The notes below the pieces were generated by a model. The model searched no databases and was not told the DNA's origin. It worked only from the letters and a program-made list of their open reading frames with translations. Below are positions 39,733 to 49,386 of a stretch of 56,033 nucleotides of DNA, piece by piece; the first letter of the stretch is position 1; each line of letters starts with the position of its first letter. Made by a program: the position numbers and the translations under genes. Origin of the DNA: Sphingomonas endophytica (lineage in GTDB: Bacteria; Pseudomonadota; Alphaproteobacteria; Sphingomonadales; Sphingomonadaceae); NCBI RefSeq assembly GCF_001476895.1, contig NZ_LDTB01000022.1, positions 1-56,033 of the forward strand, written 5' to 3'.

Positions 39733-41781
39733 ATGACGCGCTGGATGCGCCCGTTGCTCGCCGGGAGTCTGCTGGCGGCGATCGCGGCGGGCGCCGCCGC
39801 GCAACACGCGCCGGAACTGGCCTATCGCGTGTCCGAAGGCGACAATATCAACGCCTTCGTCCGCGATGGCGCGACCGCCGCGCACCTGCTGCTGCGCAAC
39901 GGTCGCGACCCGCGCATCCTGGTGGCATTCCCTGCGGGGAACAGCGGCGTCGGGCTGTGGTTCGCCCCGCTCGCCACCCCGGCGACCTGGCGGATCGAGG
40001 AAGCACCGGCACCGCGATCGCTTGCCGATGCGCAGGGTCGTGCGCTGCACGGCATCCGCACGGTCGCGACGATCGCCACCCCACGGCTGGCGATCAGGCA
40101 GGCGCTGCTCACCAACATCCGCTTCCTGCGCGATTACCAGTCGGTCGGTCGCTTCCCGCCGGAAGTGGCGACCTCGCCGCGTATCGACGGACAGACGATC
40201 ACCTGGGCACGGAATCGAATCGATGGCACTCCCGGCTATCGCCTGATGCTTCGGGTGCTGGACGGGCGGATCGCGGGCGACACGATCACAGCCGCGCGCG
40301 ATGGCCGCATCCGGCTGGAGATCGTCGCCGCGACCGGTGAAACGCCGCTGCGCGGATTGCCGCTGTCCGACCTGCTGACCGATGCGGCGGCGAACGACCC
40401 CGCTGCGCGCGACGCGCTGCGCTTTCTGAGCTATCGCGAGAAGTTCCTGGCGGGTTCGTGGCGGTTCCAGACCTATTTCGGGCGAGACACGTTGATGTCG
40501 GCGCGCCTGCTGATGCCGGCCTTGCGCCCCGCCGCGATGGAGGCGGCGCTCGGATCGGTCCTCGCCCGGCTGAATCCGGCGGGGGAGGTCGCGCATGAAG
40601 AGGGTCTGGCGGAATTCGCGATCCTGGACCGGCGCGCGCATGGCGGCAGCGGCGACGCGGCGACGCTCGACTATGGCATGATCGACGACGACTTCATGCT
40701 CGCGCCGGTCGCTGCCGACTGGATGCTGGATCGGGTCGGCGTCGAACAGGCGCGCAGCTTTCTGGCGCGACCGATCTCCAGCGAAAGCCGTCCCGGCATG
40801 TCGGAGCCGGCGGGCGCGGCGCTGGTCCGCAATCTCCGCTTCGTGCTGGCACGAGGCAAGCCCTTCGCCGACGCGCCCGGCGTCGCGCATCTGATCGCGC
40901 TCCACGATGGGCGGATGACCGGACAGTGGCGCGACAGCGAGGAAGGTCTCGGGCGTGGCCGCTACGCTTATGACGTGAACGCCGTGCTGGTCCCGGCGGC
41001 GTTGCAGGCTGGCGCGAGGTTGCTGAAGTCAGGGTTGCTCGACCCCTATCTGTCCGCCGCCGACCGCGCCGCGCTGGCGCACGCCGGGGCGATGGCGGCC
41101 ACCTGGCGACGGGAAGCGCCTGCCCTGTTCCGGGTCGAGGTGTCCGCGACGATGGCGCGCCCGAAAATCGCCGCCTACGCAAAGACGCTGGGCGTTCCGG
41201 TCGCGCCCGCCCTCGCCAGCCTCGGCAATGCACCGCTGGTTTTCCACGCCATCTCGCTCGATGCGCAAGGCGCGCCGGTGCCGATCATCCATTCGGATGA
41301 GGGCTTCGCGCTGCTGTTCGCCGATCCCTCGCCCGCCGAACTGGACGCCGATGTCGCGGCGGCGATGCGCCCCTTCCCCGCCGGGCTGATGACCGGGATC
41401 GGGATGCTGGTCGCCAATCCGGCGCTCGCCGATGCCGCGACGCAGGCGCGCTTCACCCCCGCCGCCTATCACGGCGCGGTCGTCTGGTCGTGGCAGCAGG
41501 CGCTGTTCGCCGCCGGTTTGGAGCGTCAGTTGCGCCGCACCGACCTGCCCGCCGCCACCCGGGCGCGCCTGACGACCGCGCAGGCGACGCTGTGGCGCGC
41601 GATCGCCGCGACGCGCGCGACGCAAAGCTCGGAGCTGTGGTCGTGGGCGTGGCGCAATGGCGGCTATCGCGTGGTGCCGTTCGGCGCCGGCAAGCAGGAC
41701 GTGGACGAATCCAACGCCGCACAGCTTTGGAGCACCGTCTATCTCGCGGTGCGTCCGCCCGCCGCGCTCAACCGGAAGTGA
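39733..41781 (+). CDS. Exported six-hairpin glycosidase, glycogen-debranching-like
   Basis: 682 residues. Signal peptide RPLLAGSLLAAIAAGAAAQ. A beta-rich N-terminal domain (about 25-210) precedes an (alpha/alpha)6 region. FQTYFGRDTLMSARLL (FGRDT at 249-253) matches the acidic motif of amylo-alpha-1,6-glucosidase-type barrels, and AAYHGAVVWSWQQALFAAG near 577-593 matches their late YHNG.VW motif. DYGMIDDDF and RYAYDVNAVLVP supply further acidic residues. It probably cleaves alpha-glucan-like or other glycosidic bonds in the periplasm. Cotranscribed with the receptor upstream. The exact GH family is not certain. Confidence 0.6.
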   Translation: MTRWMRPLLAGSLLAAIAAGAAAQHAPELAYRVSEGDNINAFVRDGATAAHLLLRNGRDPRILVAFPAGNSGVGLWFAPLATPATWRIEEAPAPRSLADAQGRALHGIRTVATIATPRLAIRQALLTNIRFLRDYQSVGRFPPEVATSPRIDGQTITWARNRIDGTPGYRLMLRVLDGRIAGDTITAARDGRIRLEIVAATGETPLRGLPLSDLLTDAAANDPAARDALRFLSYREKFLAGSWRFQTYFGRDTLMSARLLMPALRPAAMEAALGSVLARLNPAGEVAHEEGLAEFAILDRRAHGGSGDAATLDYGMIDDDFMLAPVAADWMLDRVGVEQARSFLARPISSESRPGMSEPAGAALVRNLRFVLARGKPFADAPGVAHLIALHDGRMTGQWRDSEEGLGRGRYAYDVNAVLVPAALQAGARLLKSGLLDPYLSAADRAALAHAGAMAATWRREAPALFRVEVSATMARPKIAAYAKTLGVPVAPALASLGNAPLVFHAISLDAQGAPVPIIHSDEGFALLFADPSPAELDADVAAAMRPFPAGLMTGIGMLVANPALADAATQARFTPAAYHGAVVWSWQQALFAAGLERQLRRTDLPAATRARLTTAQATLWRAIAATRATQSSELWSWAWRNGGYRVVPFGAGKQDVDESNAAQLWSTVYLAVRPPAALNRK

Positions 41782-43279
41782 TCGCCTCCAGCGCGACGTC
41801 ATGCAGCGGCAGCGTCGGCGCGGCGCGGGCGATCACCTCGGCGATCCCGCGCACCTGTGCGATGTTGGTGGCGGCGTCGATCGTGTCGGCGAGCGGATGA
41901 TGATCGCCCGCGACGAACCCCTGCCCGTCCAGCACCGCCAGCCAGCTCGCCTCGCGGAACAGCTCTTCGGGATCGAGCATCAGCCGCCCGGCGCGAACAT
42001 AGTGCGCCTCGCGCTCCACGAGCGATGCGGGCAATTCCATGGTCCGGCACGCACGCCATAACGGGTCGTCGCGCCCCTGCGTGGCGTGGTAATGCAGGAT
42101 CAGGAAGTCGCGCACGCCATCCATGTCGGCCGCCAACAGCCGGTTGAAGCGCGTCGCCAGCCCGGCGTCCATGTCGCGATCCGGGAACAGCGTCAGCAGC
42201 TTGGCGATCCCGCTCTGAATCAGGTGGATGCTGGTCGACTCCAGCGGCTCCAGGAACCCCGACGACAGCCCGATCGCGACGACATTGCCCACCCATGGCC
42301 GGCGCCGCAGCCCGGCGGTGAACCGCAGGAAACGCGGCTCGGCCAGCGCCTCCCCATCCAGATTCGCCAGCAACGTCGCCGCCGCCTCGTCGTCGCCCAC
42401 GTACCGGCTGGCATAGACATAGCCGTTGCCCGTGCGGTGTTGGAGCGGGATCCGCCATTGCCACCCCGCCGCGCGCGCGGTCGATCTCGTAAAGGGCGTC
42501 GTCGCCGCGACTCGCGCGCACGGCACCGCCACCGCACGGTCGCAGGGCAGCCAGTGCGACCAATCCTCGAACGGCGACGCCATCTCTCCACCGATCAGCA
42601 GCGCACGAAACCCGGAGCAGTCGATGAACAAATCGCCCGCCAGCCGCTCGCCGCGCTGCGTGGTCAGCGCGGAGATGAAACCAGTCGCCGAATCCCGCTC
42701 GACCGTCGCCAGCCGCCCCTCGACCCGCCGCACCCCCGCCCCCTCGGCGATGCTCCGCAGGTGTGCGGCATACAGCGCGGCGTCGAAATGATAGGCATAG
42801 CCGAGCGTCGACAGGATCGAGCGCGCGTCCCCCTGCGGTCTGGCGAACCGTCCCTGCCCCGCCGCCTGCGTCGCCAGCGACAGCGCCGCGAGCGGCAGGT
42901 CGAGCCCGTCGCGCCGCGCCTTGATCCAGCGGTGGTGGAAGTCGACTCCCGGCAGCGCCGCACCATAACGGCCGAACGGGTGGAAATAGCGATGCCCCGG
43001 CCGCGCCCAGTCGACGAATTCGATTCCCAGCTTGAACGTCGCCTGCGTGGCACGCAGGAACCCCGCTTCGTCCAGCCCGATCAGGTCGTTGAACCAGTGG
43101 ATGGTCGGGATCGTCGCTTCACCGACGCCGACCGTGCCGATCTCCTCCGATTCCAGCAACGTGATCGCCAGCCGCCGGCCATAGGTGCGGGCCAGGGCGG
43201 TCGCGGTCATCCACCCCGCCGTCCCGCCGCCAAGGATCACCACGCGCTCGACACGCCCGCCGCTCTGCTTCTCTGCCAT
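41768..43279 (-). CDS. Flavin-dependent tryptophan halogenase family protein
   Basis: 503 residues from the ATG at 43279. GGGTAGW, GVGEATIPTI, the catalytic lysine K83 in ATFKLGIEFVDW, WQWRIP at 273-278 and FLEPLEST with E347: every catalytic position of PrnA is conserved. The body is very like the gene at 2091 (shared WLPCDRAVAVP, HRTGNGYVYASRY, HLIQSGIAKL). It converges on the glycosidase with a 14-base overlap of stops. Halogenases of this subgroup are known beside TonB receptors (e.g. BrvH of Brevundimonas, active on indole), but their natural substrate is unclear. Confidence 0.93.
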   Translation of the reverse strand: MAEKQSGGRVERVVILGGGTAGWMTATALARTYGRRLAITLLESEEIGTVGVGEATIPTIHWFNDLIGLDEAGFLRATQATFKLGIEFVDWARPGHRYFHPFGRYGAALPGVDFHHRWIKARRDGLDLPLAALSLATQAAGQGRFARPQGDARSILSTLGYAYHFDAALYAAHLRSIAEGAGVRRVEGRLATVERDSATGFISALTTQRGERLAGDLFIDCSGFRALLIGGEMASPFEDWSHWLPCDRAVAVPCARVAATTPFTRSTARAAGWQWRIPLQHRTGNGYVYASRYVGDDEAAATLLANLDGEALAEPRFLRFTAGLRRRPWVGNVVAIGLSSGFLEPLESTSIHLIQSGIAKLLTLFPDRDMDAGLATRFNRLLAADMDGVRDFLILHYHATQGRDDPLWRACRTMELPASLVEREAHYVRAGRLMLDPEELFREASWLAVLDGQGFVAGDHHPLADTIDAATNIAQVRGIAEVIARAAPTLPLHDVALEAITSG

Positions 43280-43427
43280 TACCACATGGTAGCGCGACGC
43301 ACGGTGACGGAAAGGAAGAACCGCGCGGTGATGGCTTGCTCGGACCGACATTCCGCCAGCCGCGCTTCGCTCGATCGTGCGCCCCCACATCCGGAACGGC
43401 GAGATCGGATGACAACGGCGGCCAGCG

Positions 43428-44048
43428 CTAAGCCGTCGTATCCTGCGGGTGGTGCGGGGTGAGGATCAGCGTGCGCCCCTCCACCCGCCAGCTTTTCAAC
43501 CGCGACAGGAAGTTCATCCCCAGCACGTCGACGTCACCGAACGCCGGCGAGACGACCACCGCCAGATCACGCGCGACGACGTTGCCGAAGCGCAGTTCGC
43601 GCACCTCGCCGGTGTCGGCCTTGATCGTCCCGTTCGCGGTCTTCAACAGCACCGGGAACACCGCCGGCTTCACCTCCACGCCCGCCGCCGCGGCGGTGGC
43701 CGGCGACAGGGCGGTGACGGTCGCGCCGCTATCGACCAGCAGGCGTCGCTCGACCCCGCCGATCCTGGCGCGGACATAGAAGTGCCCGTCGCGGCTCATG
43801 CTGACGCGCGTCTCCTCGCCAGCGACCTTCTGATCGTCCATGTCGAGCGCCGCCGCCGCGCGACCCAGCCACGGATCGAAACGCCCGCGCTCGGCGACCG
43901 TGGCGTACAGCAACAACCCGGCCCCGACCCAGAAGGCCAGGCTCACGATCGTCCGCAACACCGGCGCGCGTCGGGCCACCACCGCCGCGACGAACAACAC
44001 GCCGAGCAGCAGGTAGAAATGCGGACTGGCCGAAATATCGACGGGCAT
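43428..44048 (-). CDS. Membrane-anchored retropepsin-like aspartic protease (clan AA)
   Basis: 206 residues from the ATG at 44048. Two N-terminal hydrophobic segments (about 9-25 and 32-52), then a single retropepsin domain with the active-site LLVDSGATVTALS (D106), TANGTIKADTGEV and VLGMNFLSRLKSW. Matches the TIGR02281-type proteobacterial aspartic proteases, which must dimerise to form the active site. Substrate unknown. Divergent from thrS. Confidence 0.88.
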   Translation of the reverse strand: MPVDISASPHFYLLLGVLFVAAVVARRAPVLRTIVSLAFWVGAGLLLYATVAERGRFDPWLGRAAAALDMDDQKVAGEETRVSMSRDGHFYVRARIGGVERRLLVDSGATVTALSPATAAAAGVEVKPAVFPVLLKTANGTIKADTGEVRELRFGNVVARDLAVVVSPAFGDVDVLGMNFLSRLKSWRVEGRTLILTPHHPQDTTA

Positions 44049-44325
44049 GAGCGGAATATAGGAACCGGAACCTGTCGGGAGAATGGCTGGCGCACGTGCC
44101 GGACCCACGTTATATCGCGGTCATGCAGATGACGCTCACTACCACCACTACCCGGCTGCGTCCGGGGGCCGGCGCCAGCGTCATCGTCTGACGCTCGGCA
44201 CCGCCCATCCGGACGGGTGGGACGCGAGCGGCCGCATTCCACCTCGCCAGCATCACACGCCGCTCTTTTCGTCGGGGCACGGCATCGCTAGGCCGTTCCC
44301 TCGACTTTGCGCAGGAAGACCCTCG
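44049..44325. other. Intergenic region between the protease and thrS
   Basis: 277 bases between divergent starts. It must hold both promoters and the thrS leader. I see no tRNA-like structure, leader peptide or strong hairpin; GCAGGAAG lies just upstream of the thrS ATG. Confidence 0.5.
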
Positions 44326-46317
44326 ATGGAAATGCTCTCGATCACGCTGCCCGACGGTTCGGTCCGCGAGGTCGCATCCGGCACCACGCCCGCCGACATC
44401 GCCGCCGCGATCGGCCCGGGCCTCGCCAAGGCGGCGATCGCCGCGCGGGTGGATGGCGAGTTGCGCGACCTGTCGCGCCCGCTGACGCAGAACGCCGCGC
44501 TGGCGCTGGTCACGCAGAAGGACGAGGGCGACGCGCTGGAACTCGCGCGCCACGATTTCGCGCACGTCATGGCGGAAGCGGTGCAGCATCTGTTCCCGGG
44601 CACGCAGATCACCTTCGGTCCGGCGACCGAGGACGGCTTCTATTACGACTTCGCGCCGAAAGACCGCCCGTTTACCGACGAGGACCTGCCCGCGATCGAG
44701 GCCGAGATGCGCCGCATCATCGCGAAGAACGAGCCCTTCACGCGCGAGGTCTGGTCGCGCCAGCAGCTGATCGAGAAGTGGAAGGAACAGGGCGAGACGT
44801 TCAAGGCCGAATGGGCGGCCGAACTGCCCGAGGGCGAGGAACTGACGATCTATCGTCAGGGCGAATGGCTCGACATGTGCCGTGGCCCGCACATGCCCTC
44901 GACCGGGCGGCTGGACCCGAACGCCTTCAAGCTCACGCGCGTGTCGGGCGCCTATTGGCGCGGCGACCAGAAGAACGCGATGCTCAGCCGCGTCTATGGC
45001 ACCGGCTGGCTCAGCAAGAAGCAACTCGACGCGCATCTGACGATGCTGGAGGAAGCCGCCAAGCGCGACCATCGCAAGATCGGCGCGGAGATGGACCTGT
45101 TCCACCTCCAGTCGGAGGCGCAGGGGTCGGTGTTCTGGCACCCCAAGGGCTATATCCTGTGGCGGCAGATGGAGGCCTATATGCGTCGCCGCCTCGACGC
45201 CGCCGATTATGCCGAGGTGAAGACCCCGCAGCTGATGGACGCGCGGCAGTGGGAACAGTCCGGCCACTGGGGCAAGTATCGCGAGAACATGTTCGTCGTC
45301 CCCGACGAAATCCCGAACACCGAGGATGAGGGCGCGGTCATCAGCGGCGATGCCGACATGATGGCGCTGAAGCCGATGAACTGCCCGGCGCACGTCCTGA
45401 TCTTCAAGCAGGGGATCAAGTCGTACCGCGACCTGCCGATCCGCATGGCCGAATTCGGCTGCTGCCACCGCAACGAGCCGCACGGCGCGCTGCACGGCAT
45501 CATGCGCGTCCGCCAGTTCACGCAGGACGATGCGCATATCTTCGTGCGCGAGGATCAGCTGGTCGAGGAAGTCCGCAAATTCTGCGAATTGCTCCACTCC
45601 GTCTATCAGGATCTCGGCTTCACCGATTATGCGGTAAAGCTGGCGCTGCGCCCGGAAAAGCGTTTCGGCTCGGACGAGATGTGGGACCGCTCCGAACAGG
45701 AGCTGCGCGAGGCGGTGCAGGCGTCGAACCTGCCAGAGGAGATCAAGGCGAAGTTCGAGGAACTGCCGGGCGAAGGCGCCTTCTATGCGCCGAAGCTGGA
45801 ATTCCACCTGACCGACGCGATCGGCCGCACGTGGCAGGTCGGTACGATCCAGTCCGACCGCGTGCTGCCCGATCGCCTCGACGCGTCGTACGTCGGTGAG
45901 GACGGCAATCGCCACCGTCCGGTCATGCTGCACCGGGCGATCCTGGGCACGTTCGAGCGGTTCATCGGCATCCTGATCGAACATCACGCAGGGCGCTTCC
46001 CGCTGTGGCTGTCGCCGGTGCAGGCGGTGGTCGCGACGATCGTCTCCGACGCCGACGATTACGCGCATGAGGTGGCGGCGAAGCTGCGCGCCGCCGGCAT
46101 TCGCGTCGAAACCGACCTGCGCAACGAGAAGATCAACTACAAGGTGCGCGAGCATTCGGTCGCGAAGGTGCCGAACCTGCTGGTCGTCGGCAAGCGCGAG
46201 GCGGAGGAAGGCAAGGTCGCGCTGCGCCGGCTCGGCAGCCAGGCACAGACCTTCCTGACGCTCGACGAGGCGGTGCAGATGCTCCACGACGAAGCGCGCG
46301 CGCCGGACCTGCGCTGA
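44326..46317 (+). CDS. thrS: Threonine--tRNA ligase
   Basis: 663 residues. N-terminal TGS domain ([11 protein letters not shown]), editing domain with [20 protein letters not shown] and the Cys/His pair in [14 protein letters not shown], then the class II catalytic core: C353 in [11 protein letters not shown] (zinc), [20 protein letters not shown] and the C-terminal anticodon domain ([15 protein letters not shown]). Complete and ordinary. Start at 44326 is set by [11 protein letters not shown] and AGGAAG upstream. Confidence 0.98.
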   Translation: MEMLSITLPDGSVREVASGTTPADIAAAIGPGLAKAAIAARVDGELRDLSRPLTQNAALALVTQKDEGDALELARHDFAHVMAEAVQHLFPGTQITFGPATEDGFYYDFAPKDRPFTDEDLPAIEAEMRRIIAKNEPFTREVWSRQQLIEKWKEQGETFKAEWAAELPEGEELTIYRQGEWLDMCRGPHMPSTGRLDPNAFKLTRVSGAYWRGDQKNAMLSRVYGTGWLSKKQLDAHLTMLEEAAKRDHRKIGAEMDLFHLQSEAQGSVFWHPKGYILWRQMEAYMRRRLDAADYAEVKTPQLMDARQWEQSGHWGKYRENMFVVPDEIPNTEDEGAVISGDADMMALKPMNCPAHVLIFKQGIKSYRDLPIRMAEFGCCHRNEPHGALHGIMRVRQFTQDDAHIFVREDQLVEEVRKFCELLHSVYQDLGFTDYAVKLALRPEKRFGSDEMWDRSEQELREAVQASNLPEEIKAKFEELPGEGAFYAPKLEFHLTDAIGRTWQVGTIQSDRVLPDRLDASYVGEDGNRHRPVMLHRAILGTFERFIGILIEHHAGRFPLWLSPVQAVVATIVSDADDYAHEVAAKLRAAGIRVETDLRNEKINYKVREHSVAKVPNLLVVGKREAEEGKVALRRLGSQAQTFLTLDEAVQMLHDEARAPDLR

Positions 46318-46370
46318 CACTGCTCGTCACTGTGCCCCGGCGTCGCCGGAACCTCTGCGAAGCCACAACC

Positions 46371-46464
46371 GTCATGCCGGACTGGTTCCGGCATCCACTG
46401 GGCCGCACACTCACAAGTTTCTGATGGTGCGGATCAGTGGACCCCGGAACCAGTCCGGGGTGAC
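46371..46464. repeat. REP-like inverted pair after thrS
   Basis: ATGCCGGA-CTGGT-TCCGGCAT (46374-46394) and CCCCGGA-ACCAG-TCCGGGG (46442-46460), with GTCA/TGAC at the outer edges and TCCACTGG ... CAGTGGA inside. The core CCGCAC ... GTGCGG is a further imperfect palindrome, so the whole element can fold as one long cruciform. The rest of the 249-base gap to the EamA gene has no gene. Confidence 0.8.
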
Positions 46465-46566
46465 GTGGCGAGCGAGGTGAGCAAAGCGACTGTCGCTGAC
46501 GTCCCGAACAGGCCGAATGCGTCCTGATCCATGACTGGATTGCTTCGCAACGCTCGCAATGACGCA

Positions 46567-47466
46567 TCAATCCTCCGGCGCGGCCGTCACCGTCTGCTGC
46601 TTCCCCAGCCGCTGTTCGCGCCACACGATGAACAGCCCGCTGGCGATGATGATCGGCGCACCCGCCCAGGTCATCGCGCTCGGCAACACGCCGAACAGCA
46701 GCCAGCCGTAGATCGTCGCCCAGATCAGCCCGGAATAATCCATCGGCACCACGGTCGTCACCGGCGCCAGCTTCGCCGCCCCCGTCAGCGCCAGCTGCCC
46801 GCACCCGCCGACCACCCCGATGGCGGCCAGATTCGCCCAGGTCAGCCAGTCGTGGGACTGGAGATGAAAGGCATAGGGCACGGCGATCAGCGGCAGCGTG
46901 AGGGTCGAGAACCAGAAGACCGTCGTCCCCGACGGTTCGTCGCGCAATTGCCGCAGCAGGATCGCGACCAATGCGACGAACAGCGCCGCCAGCAACCCGA
47001 CGATCGCCCCGAACAGCGGCACATGCTCCCCGCCGCCCGGCTGCGCCACCACCAGCACCCCCGCGAATCCGACCAGCACCGCGCCCCAGCGCTGCACGCC
47101 GGTCCGCTCACCCAGCACCAATGCGCCCAGGATCGTCGCGAAGATCGGCACCGTGAACTGGAAGGTCGTCGCCTCCGCCAGCGGCAGCAGCAGCACCGCG
47201 CCGAACGTGAACACCATTCCCACCACGCCGACCAGCGAACGGGCGAGATGCCCCTTAAGCCGCGTCGTCCTGAGCGAGCGCAGCCCCGGCCCGGCCGCCA
47301 CGAAGGTTAGCACCACCGGCAAGGCGCACGCCTGTCGCCAGAACATCGTCTCCGGCAGCGACGCGCCGCGCGTCTCCGCCAGCTTCACCAGCGCCGACAT
47401 GGTGGACAGGAAGAAAATCGCCAGCAGGCGCAGGCCGATGCCCTTGAGAACGCGGTCATCCGACAT
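46567..47466 (-). CDS. EamA/DMT-family transporter
   Basis: 299 residues with ten membrane segments in two EamA halves; ETMFWRQACALPVV, LPLAEATTFQFTVPIFATIL and APVTTVVPMDYSGLIWATIYG are the conserved repeat motifs. Similar to drug/metabolite exporters of the S-adenosylmethionine/riboflavin group; substrate unknown. Divergent from proS with 90 bases between the starts. Confidence 0.9.
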   Translation of the reverse strand: MSDDRVLKGIGLRLLAIFFLSTMSALVKLAETRGASLPETMFWRQACALPVVLTFVAAGPGLRSLRTTRLKGHLARSLVGVVGMVFTFGAVLLLPLAEATTFQFTVPIFATILGALVLGERTGVQRWGAVLVGFAGVLVVAQPGGGEHVPLFGAIVGLLAALFVALVAILLRQLRDEPSGTTVFWFSTLTLPLIAVPYAFHLQSHDWLTWANLAAIGVVGGCGQLALTGAAKLAPVTTVVPMDYSGLIWATIYGWLLFGVLPSAMTWAGAPIIIASGLFIVWREQRLGKQQTVTAAPED

Positions 47467-47556
47467 GCCGCCGTCCCTAACCGTGCCACCGCGCCAAAGA
47501 AACCCCGCGCGTTGCCGCTTGGCGAGCGGCCCGTTTTGCCGCTATCGCCCCGCCCC

Positions 47557-49086
47557 ATGAAGCACGCTCTCCCCGTCACCCGCGAGGCCGATTTCTCCGC
47601 CTGGTACCAGTCCGTCATCGCCGAGGCCGACATGGCCGAGGAGTCCGGCGTGCGCGGCTGCATGGTCATCCGCCCGTGGGGCTATGGCATCTGGGAGCGG
47701 TTCCAGCGGCTTCTGGACGATCGCATCAAGGCGACCGGCCATGAAAATTGCTATTTCCCGGTCTTCATCCCGCTGTCCTATTTCGAGCAGGAAGCCAGCC
47801 ATGTGGAGGGTTTCGCCAAGGAAATGGCGGTCGTCACCCATCACCGTCTGATCGCCGACGGCAAGGGCGGACTGGTCCCCGATCCCGCCGCGAAGCTGGA
47901 GGAGCCGCTGGTCGTGCGTCCGACCAGCGAGACCGTCATCGGCCATGCTTTCGCACGCTGGGTACAATCGTGGCGCGACCTGCCGGTGCTCATCAACCAA
48001 TGGGCCAACGTCGTGCGCTGGGAAATGCGCACCCGCATGTTCTTGCGCACCGCCGAATTCCTCTGGCAGGAGGGCCACACCGCCCACGCCACCGCCGAGG
48101 AGGCGCGTGACGAAACACTCAAGATGCTCGAAGTCTATCGCGACTTCGCGGAGAATTGCGTCGCCGTGCCGGTCATCGCCGGGGAGAAGCCCGAGAACGA
48201 GCGCTTCCCCGGCGCGGTCGGCACCTGGTCGATCGAGGCGATGATGCAGGACGGCAAGGCGCTGCAGGCCGGCACCTCGCACTTCCTCGGCACCAATTTC
48301 GCCAAGGCGCAGAACATCCGCTTCCAGAATGCCGAAGGGCAGCTGGAATATGCCCAGACGACCAGCTGGGGCGTATCGACGCGGATGATCGGCGCGCTCA
48401 TCATGGTGCATGGCGACGACGATGGCCTCCGCGTGCCGCCGCGCGTCGCACCGTGGCAGGTCGTCATCGTACCGATGCTGCGCGACGCACCGGAGGACGA
48501 GGCGCTGATCGCCTATTGCCGCGAACTGCAACAGACGCTTGCGGCGCAGAGCGCGTTCGGCGAGCCGGTGCGCGCGCTGCTCGACCTGAAGCCGGTGAAG
48601 TCGACCACCAAGCGCTGGGGCTGGGTGAAGAAGGGCGCGCCGATCGTCATCGAGGTCGGCGGGCGCGACATGGCGTCGGGCAATATCTCGGTCATCCGCC
48701 GCGATCGCCTGTATCGCGCCGATGGCAAGCTCGACAGCGCGATCGTCGCGCGCGACGGCTTCGCGGGCGAGGTCGCCGGGCTGCTCGCCGACATCCAGCA
48801 GACGTTATTCGATCAGGCCAAGGCGCGGCTGGACGCGAACATCACGCCGGCAAGCGACTGGTCGCAGGTCGAGGCGCATTTCGCGGAGGGCGCGAAGAAT
48901 CCGGGGTGGCTGGAGGTGCAATGGTCGCGCCCGACCGGCGCGGCGCTGGACACGGTGGTCGAGCGGCTCAAGACGCTCAAGTTGACGCTCCGCAACGCGC
49001 CCGAGGGGCAGGCGGCAGCGGACGGCGCGTGCATCTTCACCGGCGACGCGGCGGTGGAACGGGTGCTGGTCGGCCGCGCCTACTGA
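47557..49086 (+). CDS. proS: Proline--tRNA ligase, archaeal/eukaryotic-type
   Basis: 509 residues. It lacks the roughly 180-residue editing insertion of ordinary bacterial ProRS and instead reads like the archaeal/eukaryotic class: TREADFSAWYQSVIAEADMA, GCMVIRPWGYGIWERFQ, VVRPTSETVIGHAFARWV, AGTSHFLGTNFAKAQNI and TTSWGVSTRMIGALIMVHGD, then an anticodon domain and a C-terminal region ending GRAY. It is the only proS in the window and charges, among others, the tRNA-Pro(CGG) at 20.7 kb. Confidence 0.93.
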   Translation: MKHALPVTREADFSAWYQSVIAEADMAEESGVRGCMVIRPWGYGIWERFQRLLDDRIKATGHENCYFPVFIPLSYFEQEASHVEGFAKEMAVVTHHRLIADGKGGLVPDPAAKLEEPLVVRPTSETVIGHAFARWVQSWRDLPVLINQWANVVRWEMRTRMFLRTAEFLWQEGHTAHATAEEARDETLKMLEVYRDFAENCVAVPVIAGEKPENERFPGAVGTWSIEAMMQDGKALQAGTSHFLGTNFAKAQNIRFQNAEGQLEYAQTTSWGVSTRMIGALIMVHGDDDGLRVPPRVAPWQVVIVPMLRDAPEDEALIAYCRELQQTLAAQSAFGEPVRALLDLKPVKSTTKRWGWVKKGAPIVIEVGGRDMASGNISVIRRDRLYRADGKLDSAIVARDGFAGEVAGLLADIQQTLFDQAKARLDANITPASDWSQVEAHFAEGAKNPGWLEVQWSRPTGAALDTVVERLKTLKLTLRNAPEGQAAADGACIFTGDAAVERVLVGRAY

Positions 49087-49118
49087 CGCCTTTCGCGAAC
49101 ACCGCCATTCCTCGACCC

Positions 49119-49306
49119 GTCACCCCGGCGAAGGCCGGGGTCCAGTCGAGGGACGTTGCCGGATCTCGCGACCCGCCCGATGCCGGCTCTCGAACCCTCC
49201 ACGGAAATTCCCCGTCATGCCGGACTCGTTCCGGCATCCAGGTTTCCGCAAACGCACACGTCGTTGCCTTTTCGGAGCCGTGGACCCCGGCCTTCGCCGG
49301 GGTGAC
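49119..49306. repeat. REP-like hairpin cluster (three units) after proS
   Basis: Units at 49123-49140 (CCCCGGC-GAAG-GCCGGGG), 49217-49237 (ATGCCGGA-CTCGT-TCCGGCAT) and 49285-49302 (CCCCGGC-CTTC-GCCGGGG, inverted). The core between the last two, read on the minus strand, matches the core at 16371-16417 (CAACGACGT, flanked by TCCGCA-like arms). This fills most of the 300-base gap between proS and the receptor; no gene is seen there. Confidence 0.8.
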
Positions 49307-49386
49307 GTTCGCAATCAGGCAGGAAGACCGACCTTTCGCAGCGGTCCAACCTTCATCGCGGCGCCGGCCGGACGCGTCACCTTACC

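Noticed and set aside
44110..46320. 736-codon open frame antisense to thrS
   Set aside because: GC-rich codon bias keeps the opposite frame open; no domain is recognisable and thrS is certain.
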